From contig CAKVBD010000004.1 in assembly GCA_934725105.1 (NCBI GenBank), positions 17,931-81,930 on the forward strand: 64,000 bases of DNA, written 5' to 3'. The notes beneath the pieces were generated by a model. The model did no database searches, was not told the DNA's origin, and saw only the letters and a list, made by a program, of their open reading frames with translations. Below, in pieces: positions 58,873 through 64,000 of the stretch (its first letter is position 1; every line of letters starts with the position of its first letter). The position numbers and the translations under genes were made by a program. The stretch comes from an uncultured Bulleidia sp. Lineage in GTDB: Bacteria; Bacillota_I; Bacilli_A; Erysipelotrichales; Erysipelotrichaceae.

Positions 58873-59590
58873 GATTTTTTGCCTCATAGTTTACATATCT
58901 CTTATCTAATTGAATCAATTCGTCATAGTTATCAATTTCAATCACATCATTCTTTTCCATAGGATAAACACCCAACTGATATTCCTTAGGATAACAGAAC
59001 ATCGCAACGTCATCCCAATAGATTTGTCTGTTTTTCTTCTGTTCAAATTCTATTTCTAAGTGATGTTTAAGCTTCTTGCCATCTTCTTCATTCCATCTTG
59101 AGATGCTATAAAGCTGCCATCCCTTTTCTCCACCAGTACGACTACAATGCGTCACAATACCGTTTTCTACTGTCTGCAGCCATTCATCTGTTTTTGTTTC
59201 CGTATAAATACTGTTATATCCAGATTTATCAAACTCTTTAAAAAGGATCTTTGGATTATAAATAATCTGATCTCCATCTAAAATGATCGCATTACAGATA
59301 TAATTCCTTGCGACATATAAAGATGCAATATTATTACAAGTATCATAATAAGGATTATCAATGATATGAATATCTGGATACTTCTCTAACAATGCATTAA
59401 ATTTATCTTTTAAGTATCCTACGACAACATAAATATCATGAATATCATTTTGATGCAGTGCGTCAATGACAGTATCAATCATTCTTTTTCCATTTACTTC
59501 AACCATTGGCTTAGGAGTATCCAAAGTTACTGGATGCATTCTACTCCCAATTCCTGCAGCCATAATAATTGCTCTCTTTACCTGATTCAT
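58865..59590 (-). CDS. licC: LicC-like CTP:phosphocholine cytidylyltransferase
   Basis: 241 residues. A sugar-nucleotidyltransferase-like Rossmann fold: IIMAAGIGSRMHPVTLDTPKPMV (nucleotide-binding loop), IYVVVGYLKDKF, a NNIASLYVARN segment and ILDGDQIIYNP (metal-binding Asp region). These match LicC, which makes CDP-choline from CTP and phosphocholine. YWDDVAMFCYP in the C-terminal half agrees with the LicC family. Its GGGAGGA ribosome site and ATG lie inside the end of the kinase fusion gene (4-nt overlap). With the kinase upstream and LicD it forms the CDP-choline pathway. Confidence 0.87.
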   Translation of the reverse strand: MNQVKRAIIMAAGIGSRMHPVTLDTPKPMVEVNGKRMIDTVIDALHQNDIHDIYVVVGYLKDKFNALLEKYPDIHIIDNPYYDTCNNIASLYVARNYICNAIILDGDQIIYNPKILFKEFDKSGYNSIYTETKTDEWLQTVENGIVTHCSRTGGEKGWQLYSISRWNEEDGKKLKHHLEIEFEQKKNRQIYWDDVAMFCYPKEYQLGVYPMEKNDVIEIDNYDELIQLDKRYVNYEAKNHE

Positions 59591-61338
59591 AGTTTTCCTC
59601 CCAACTCTTTTTCAACAATACGATAATACTCTTTGGCGTATCGATATTGTTTTAAAGAATATTCACCAAACTCAATGCCAAGATTTCTTTTATATTCACA
59701 CCAGTTGCTCCAGAGAAGTCCACATAAAGCTATATAACAATAAATCTTGATTCTCGTTTCTTTTAAACAATTTCCATCAAAATACTGATCTATCAGCATA
59801 TCCACATGCTGGCGATCATATAATGCATAAATACAAAACATCGCAATATCCACATGTGGATCCTGCATACCCGCATATTCCCAGTCAATCAATCGCACAC
59901 TTCCATCCTCAACAAATAAGAAATTATCCGGAACTGCATCGATATGTGTTAAACATCGCTTCTCAATATGCTTATCCACATAATTCTTTAATTTCATAAC
60001 ATTTGCCTTTGTCAGCTGATAATCTCGATAAACGGATGGTGTTCCATCCCAAAGAGATTCATAAAATGCAATCTGCTTATAAATATCAAAATCATGATGA
60101 ACCTGTAAATTCATTGAATGAAATGCTTTCAATCTACACATACATTTATATGTATCTTCTTCATCAAAAGGATCACATCCCCTTGCATTTTCCAGATATT
60201 TTGTAATCTTGTATCCATTTTCTGGATTGATATAAACAATATCATCACAAATATCTTTATCTTGTATAACTTGATACACTTCTGCTTCCTGCTTACGATC
60301 AATCAAATGATCTGTTCCTTCTCCAGGAATACGCATAATGTATTTTTGTCCATTACATGTAAATAAAAACGAACGATTTGTCATTCCTTTTTTCAACACT
60401 TTAATATCTGTAATCTCATGATTTGAAACATGCAAAGAATCACAAATAATACTCATTGCATCTGACTTCAAATGATTCGAATGATGATCTAATTCTCTCA
60501 ATTGTTCATACGTATTGATTTCTATTACATCACTTTCATGAACGACACGAGAATACAGAATGTATTTCCCATCTTTATACAATGCATCTTCCCAGAATAA
60601 ATTATCATTTTTAGAACTCTCGCAGAGTTTAGAAATATTATTTCTCAATTCTGGTGCATCCGTATGATTCACATAAGCAATTCCAATCATATGATTGCCA
60701 GCTTCATCATTCTGTACATCCACAAGTTCCTCTTTACGATTCACTCGAACAGGACTGTTTTTATCTTTCTGATCATTTACCATATACCATGATACAAATT
60801 CATTTTTAGAAAATGGATTCATATCACACCAGATATCGCACGGAATAATATAACAATTCTCTATATGATCTTTAACTAAACTTAAAGAATACAAATTATT
60901 TTTTGTAGAATAGTCTGGATTATAAATCAGATTCACATGATATTGATCAATCAAAAATTCAAATTGTTCTTTCAAGAAACCAACAACAACATCAATTTCA
61001 ACAATACCAGCTTCATGTAATTGTTTTATCAGTCTCTCAATTAAAGTTTCATTACCAACCTGTAATAATCCTTTTGGTACTTCTGTATTAATTGGCACCA
61101 TACGCATACCAAAACCCGCAGCGAGTATCACAGCTCTCTGCGGTTGGTTTTCTTTGAGTTCATTGTATGCTTTTTCAGATAATTGCAAATCATCATCGAT
61201 ATATCCTTGATCTATCAAATGATTTACTAAACGATTTACTGTTCCTAATGAATAATTAGTAGATAAGGCAATACTTCTTTGTGTCTGATTTTTTTTATCA
61301 ATTAGATTTTTTAAAACTGTACTATCTTGAATGTTCAT
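59587..61338 (-). CDS. Winged-helix + nucleotidyltransferase + LicA-type choline kinase fusion
   Basis: 583 residues in three parts. About 1-60 is a winged helix (QRSIALSTNYSLGTVNRLVNHL). About 65-290 is a second LicC-like nucleotidyltransferase (VILAAGFGMRMVPINTEVPKG, VVVGFLKEQFEFL, CYIIPCDIW). About 300-583 is a LicA/aminoglycoside-kinase fold with KGMTNRSFLFTCNGQKYIMR, the catalytic CLTHIDAVPDNFLF and metal-binding VRLIDWEYAGMQDP. LicA phosphorylates choline. One chain could therefore sense, phosphorylate and activate choline, with the separate LicC as a second cytidylyltransferase. GAGG lies before ATG. A 9-bp inverted repeat covers the start codon and -10 box, a natural operator for the N-terminal domain. 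Confidence 0.87.
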   Translation of the reverse strand: MNIQDSTVLKNLIDKKNQTQRSIALSTNYSLGTVNRLVNHLIDQGYIDDDLQLSEKAYNELKENQPQRAVILAAGFGMRMVPINTEVPKGLLQVGNETLIERLIKQLHEAGIVEIDVVVGFLKEQFEFLIDQYHVNLIYNPDYSTKNNLYSLSLVKDHIENCYIIPCDIWCDMNPFSKNEFVSWYMVNDQKDKNSPVRVNRKEELVDVQNDEAGNHMIGIAYVNHTDAPELRNNISKLCESSKNDNLFWEDALYKDGKYILYSRVVHESDVIEINTYEQLRELDHHSNHLKSDAMSIICDSLHVSNHEITDIKVLKKGMTNRSFLFTCNGQKYIMRIPGEGTDHLIDRKQEAEVYQVIQDKDICDDIVYINPENGYKITKYLENARGCDPFDEEDTYKCMCRLKAFHSMNLQVHHDFDIYKQIAFYESLWDGTPSVYRDYQLTKANVMKLKNYVDKHIEKRCLTHIDAVPDNFLFVEDGSVRLIDWEYAGMQDPHVDIAMFCIYALYDRQHVDMLIDQYFDGNCLKETRIKIYCYIALCGLLWSNWCEYKRNLGIEFGEYSLKQYRYAKEYYRIVEKELGGKL

Positions 61339-61369
61339 AAAAGCCTCTTTTTACATTTTCATGAACATT
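61330..61369. promoter_or_regulatory. Inverted repeat operator candidate over the LicA-fusion promoter and start
   Basis: AATGTTCAT (61330-61338, containing the start codon) and ATGAACATT (61361-61369, overlapping the -10) are perfect inverted copies 22 bp apart. Confidence 0.5.
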
Positions 61370-61395
61370 ATGTCATAAGTTACAACGATTCGCAA
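61367..61395 (-). promoter_or_regulatory. Promoter of the LicA-fusion gene
   Basis: Minus strand TTGCGA at 61390-61395 and CATAAT at 61367-61372 with a 17-nt spacer, in the short gap after licD. The -10 shares bases with one arm of the inverted repeat. Confidence 0.6.
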
Positions 61396-61398
61396 TCT

Positions 61399-62268
61399 TT
61401 ATTCATCAAATTTTAAAACAGCTGGGAAATGACAATGTCTTTTTTCAACAGGAGGCAATATCATATATTCTCCATATGTTTTCCTTAAATACAAATCACT
61501 ATTCTGTGGAACTTTAATATTCTGATTTTCATATTTCATATCCACAGCAGGCAACAATTCTTCTTCAAGATACGTAACATCTTCTTTTCCATAATTATCT
61601 TCATATTTATATAACATGAATTCTGCATATCGATTTGTATCATGTTCTTTTCCATATTTTGATGCAACTGCACTATAACGACTTTGGAGTTTTTTAGCAT
61701 TCTGACCCAAAAGCAATAATAAACCATGCACAATATAGCATCCAAAATATGCTACTTGTTTTTTGAATCCTTTGACACTAGAAGGTAATTTTGGTTTTGG
61801 ATAGTCACAAAGAACCATCAATCTCGCAATGATCCAGCATTTCTGCTGAATTTTCTGTCTTTGTACAGCATCTTCAGGAACTTTATCAAAAGGAAAAATA
61901 TCAATGAAAATCCCTGAATGATACTTACGATCTGTATCTGTAGCTTCAATAAATGTTGTATCTGACCGTGTTAATTTTGCGAAAGGAAGAACATAACCTT
62001 TTGTTTTTCTTGCTTCCAGTAATGCAAAAGTACTGCCCAATTCTTTTGGAGCGACTTCCAGAAATTTTTCGTAATCTTCTCTAGGCATGCCAACATCCAT
62101 ATCATCATCCCACGGAATAAATCCACGATGTCTCATTGCACCAATCACAGTTCCATAGGAAGCAAAATAACGAAAGCCATACTTATCACAAACTCTGGCA
62201 AATTCATTATAAATACTCAATTCATAGTCCCACAACTTATGTAAAATATCTTCTGAATATTCTCCCAT
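61399..62268 (-). CDS. licD: LicD-family phosphorylcholine transferase
   Basis: 289 residues. The LicD signature is complete: YFASYGTVIGAMRHRGFIPWDDDMDVGM near 33-60, with the Asp cluster expected to bind metal and the phosphocholine donor, then SGIFIDIFPFD near 118. LicD enzymes move phosphocholine from CDP-choline to sugars of teichoic acid or capsule; some members use phosphoethanolamine or ribitol-phosphate, so the donor is inferred from licC and the kinase in the same locus. GGTGAG precedes ATG, 12 nt after the flippase stop, so the two are one operon. Confidence 0.93.
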   Translation of the reverse strand: MGEYSEDILHKLWDYELSIYNEFARVCDKYGFRYFASYGTVIGAMRHRGFIPWDDDMDVGMPREDYEKFLEVAPKELGSTFALLEARKTKGYVLPFAKLTRSDTTFIEATDTDRKYHSGIFIDIFPFDKVPEDAVQRQKIQQKCWIIARLMVLCDYPKPKLPSSVKGFKKQVAYFGCYIVHGLLLLLGQNAKKLQSRYSAVASKYGKEHDTNRYAEFMLYKYEDNYGKEDVTYLEEELLPAVDMKYENQNIKVPQNSDLYLRKTYGEYMILPPVEKRHCHFPAVLKFDE

Positions 62269-62280
62269 TTTTACTCACCC

Positions 62281-63723
62281 TTATTTCTTTTTCAAAAATT
62301 TCCCAATGATTTGATTACATATCAATAAAAAGAATGTATCTTTCAATAAAAACAACATTGCAATATATACAACAATTCCAACCAAGATAGAAACAACAAT
62401 AGATAATGAAATATTTGTGATGAAATATCCTGTTAGTACTACACAAAACAACATCATTGTTCCCGCAATCAAATACTTTATCGATGGTTTAAAAAACTCT
62501 TTCACAGATATATCTTGATGTACGAAATATAACTGCACCGCAAGAATTGTATATTCAGCCAATACTGTAGAAATGACTGCCCCAATCGTCCCAATTGCAT
62601 GAATCAAAATAAAGTTGAAAATCATATTTACAATTGCACCAACAACAACTGAAAATGTATAGATTTTCTGTTCCCCCACCTGAATCAAATACTGGATTCC
62701 CGTAATATTACTTAATCCAATTGCCAATAAAATTGGTGTTGTTGCACACATCAAATATCGAACAGGTTCATATCCTTCTCCAAAGTACCACGGAACAAAT
62801 GCTTTCGATATTCCAATCAAACCAAGCGTAAACGGAACCGCAATCATCCATACCAGATGAATCGATTGTCGCAAGTATACTTTCATATCATCCTTATTTC
62901 CTTCCGCAAAGGTACTGGCAATACGGCTAGACATCACAGAACTCATTGCGGTAACAAGACACAATAAAGCTTTTACAATTTTCTGTGCATTATCATAATA
63001 GCCAACTTCCGCCATATCATTTGTGATATTCCCAACCATTGTTTTATCCAAGACTGTATATACCTGTGTTGCAACCTGTGGAATAAATAAAGACATAATA
63101 GGTGAAAAATGTATCTTAAATGATAATTTCTTTAATGGAACAAATGGAATATATTTTGGAAGATATAGCCACAATGTAATATTTCCTAAAAAATCAGATA
63201 AACTGTAAATCAACAAATATTTCCACAAATCATCTTTTGTTTTCACAAAAGCAAAAATGCAGATCAACCCAAGTATTTTTACAATAATATTACGCACGAC
63301 TGGTTTTCCAAACTCTTCTATTCCCATGAAATACCAACTCACGTCAATTGCATTTGCAACAAGTTCAAAAATTAAAATTTTATAATATATTGCATATGCA
63401 CCATTCATACAGAACAACAAATAAAAAATAATGAGTGCAATAATGTTTGTAAAAATACGAATCGTTACTAACTCCCAAAAAATATTTGCCTGTTTTTCCT
63501 TGTCGTGCTGAACATAGGCGATTTCCCTTTGCCCATACATCGCAATACCCAAAGATCCAAAAAGAATAAAATATGTAACGATAGAGAATGTATATCCATA
63601 AATACCATTGTTTGTTGCACCTAATACTCTAGCTACATATGGAGTTGTAATTAACGGTGTAATTACCGTTAACATTTGAAATATTAAATTAAATATATAA
63701 TTTTTTGCTAATGAATTTTTCAT
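62281..63723 (-). CDS. Wzx/TacF-like lipid-linked oligosaccharide flippase
   Basis: 480 residues with about 14 membrane segments, of the polysaccharide-transporter (MOP) superfamily: ITPLITTPYVARVLGATNNGIYGY at the N-terminus and GIYGYTFSIVTYFILFGSLG are typical. It moves the undecaprenyl-linked glycan from the inner to the outer membrane face. In Streptococcus pneumoniae the flippase TacF is linked to lic genes and only handles choline-bearing chains; here the gene directly precedes licD, so a similar job is likely. A TATAAT ends 9 nt before ATG with no Shine-Dalgarno, implying a leader of 2-3 nt. A hairpin terminator lies just upstream of that promoter. Confidence 0.92.
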   Translation of the reverse strand: MKNSLAKNYIFNLIFQMLTVITPLITTPYVARVLGATNNGIYGYTFSIVTYFILFGSLGIAMYGQREIAYVQHDKEKQANIFWELVTIRIFTNIIALIIFYLLFCMNGAYAIYYKILIFELVANAIDVSWYFMGIEEFGKPVVRNIIVKILGLICIFAFVKTKDDLWKYLLIYSLSDFLGNITLWLYLPKYIPFVPLKKLSFKIHFSPIMSLFIPQVATQVYTVLDKTMVGNITNDMAEVGYYDNAQKIVKALLCLVTAMSSVMSSRIASTFAEGNKDDMKVYLRQSIHLVWMIAVPFTLGLIGISKAFVPWYFGEGYEPVRYLMCATTPILLAIGLSNITGIQYLIQVGEQKIYTFSVVVGAIVNMIFNFILIHAIGTIGAVISTVLAEYTILAVQLYFVHQDISVKEFFKPSIKYLIAGTMMLFCVVLTGYFITNISLSIVVSILVGIVVYIAMLFLLKDTFFLLICNQIIGKFLKKK

Positions 63724-63732
63724 ACAGCTATT

Positions 63733-63738
63733 ATTATA
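63733..63738 (-). promoter_or_regulatory. -10 element of the flippase-licD operon (near-leaderless)
   Basis: Minus strand TATAAT ends 9 nt before the ATG at 63723. The best -35 at 17 nt is a weak TGTAAC that falls in the preceding hairpin. Confidence 0.5.
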
Positions 63739-63745
63739 TCATCAA

Positions 63746-63801
63746 TAAAAAAAGTGTTACAGAAGGCAAAACATGATTCCTATTTCAACTTCTATAACAC
63801 T
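63746..63801 (-). terminator. Hairpin terminator upstream of the flippase gene
   Basis: On the minus strand AGTGTTATAGAAG pairs with CTTCTGTAACACT (12 of 13) and is followed by seven T residues. It would stop transcripts entering from the right, or act as an attenuator if a promoter lies further up. Confidence 0.7.
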
Positions 63802-64000
63802 GATTCATGATTAATGAATTTCTCTCTTTACACAATCTAATGCAGAAGCAATGACCCGGGAGTTTAGGAGTTGTAAAAAATATCGAATTTAAGATCGTGG
63901 CTTATTTACCACGTTTTTTTATGCTTATTTTTGTCAAATTTTATGTATTTGTTTATCGTATTTTATTGTATTCTATGGTATAATATTCAAGGGTGAATAT
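63802..64000. other. Non-coding right edge
   Basis: No open frame of note. It holds a small plus-strand terminator-like hairpin (CGTGG/CCACG with a T run, 63896-63920) and a TATAAT at 63979-63984 that is probably the plus-strand promoter of a gene beyond the window. The segment from 63850 to 63895 is unexplained. Confidence 0.4.

Noticed and set aside
61330..61369. Inverted repeat as an RNA thermometer hiding the LicA-fusion start codon
   Set aside because: The distal arm overlaps the -10 box and would not be in the transcript from that promoter; a DNA operator fits better.

Overview
The window reads as chromosome of a low-GC, anaerobic, Gram-positive gut bacterium of the Bacillota, most like the Erysipelotrichia. 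That placement is an inference from A/T-rich codon use, rubrerythrin and desulfoferrodoxin as oxidative defence, an LtaS-type wall polymer synthase, sortase B, an LCP protein, TmcAL, MupG and several orphan hybrid histidine kinases. No species is claimed.

Layout. 1-2,900 is an accessory scar: the end of an aluminium-resistance/methionine gamma-lyase-like gene, a truncated IS4-type transposase, a conspicuously GC-richer AAA/DUF4143 ATPase and a dead RelB/DinJ antitoxin. 2,968-24,813 is ordinary chromosome: SDR oxidoreductase, EF-P, a PnuC-like carrier, two hybrid histidine kinases, tRNA-Leu(GAG), tRNA-Thr(CGT), a MATE exporter, a CYTH protein, a rubrerythrin/desulfoferrodoxin operon, a DNA-alkylation repair operon (AlkA-like, Ogt, rhodanese-TtcA fusion), MupG, TmcAL and a macro-domain protein. 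It ends with a methyltransferase plus nuclease-like helicase pair. 24,918-27,115 holds an S66 peptidase gene whose 3' end is duplicated around a RelB/PIN toxin-antitoxin module. 27,115-41,384 holds a prolyl oligopeptidase-type peptidase, a very large PAS hybrid kinase, an exported flavinylated reductase with a divergent AraC regulator, a HAD phosphatase, an orphan solute-binding lipoprotein, two CobW-family GTPases (one extremely His/Cys rich) and a membrane acyltransferase. 41,443-43,178 is a Schlafen-type ATPase cassette between 62-bp direct repeats. 43,282-49,038 has an LtaS-like enzyme, a carboxylesterase, MntP and TetR, and a pentapeptide protein.

49,045-63,723, all on the minus strand, is the most coherent system: a cell-surface phosphorylcholine glycan locus. 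In transcription order it has a TacF/Wzx-like flippase, LicD, a winged-helix + nucleotidyltransferase + LicA choline kinase fusion, LicC, a BCCT transporter (likely choline import), a DegT-type sugar aminotransferase, an initiating sugar-phosphate transferase, three glycosyltransferases, sortase B, an LCP ligase and a hexapeptide acyltransferase. Together these can import choline, make CDP-choline, build a lipid-linked (probably amino-sugar) glycan, decorate it, flip it and attach it to the wall. The order differs from the pneumococcal lic operon, and the regulator-kinase fusion has a fitting inverted repeat over its promoter.

A second theme is regulatory. Several genes have a -10 hexamer ending 5-9 nt before the start codon and no Shine-Dalgarno, implying leaderless or nearly leaderless mRNAs. 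A third is that two cassettes (toxin-antitoxin and Schlafen-type ATPase) are each flanked by a duplicated piece of neighbouring sequence.
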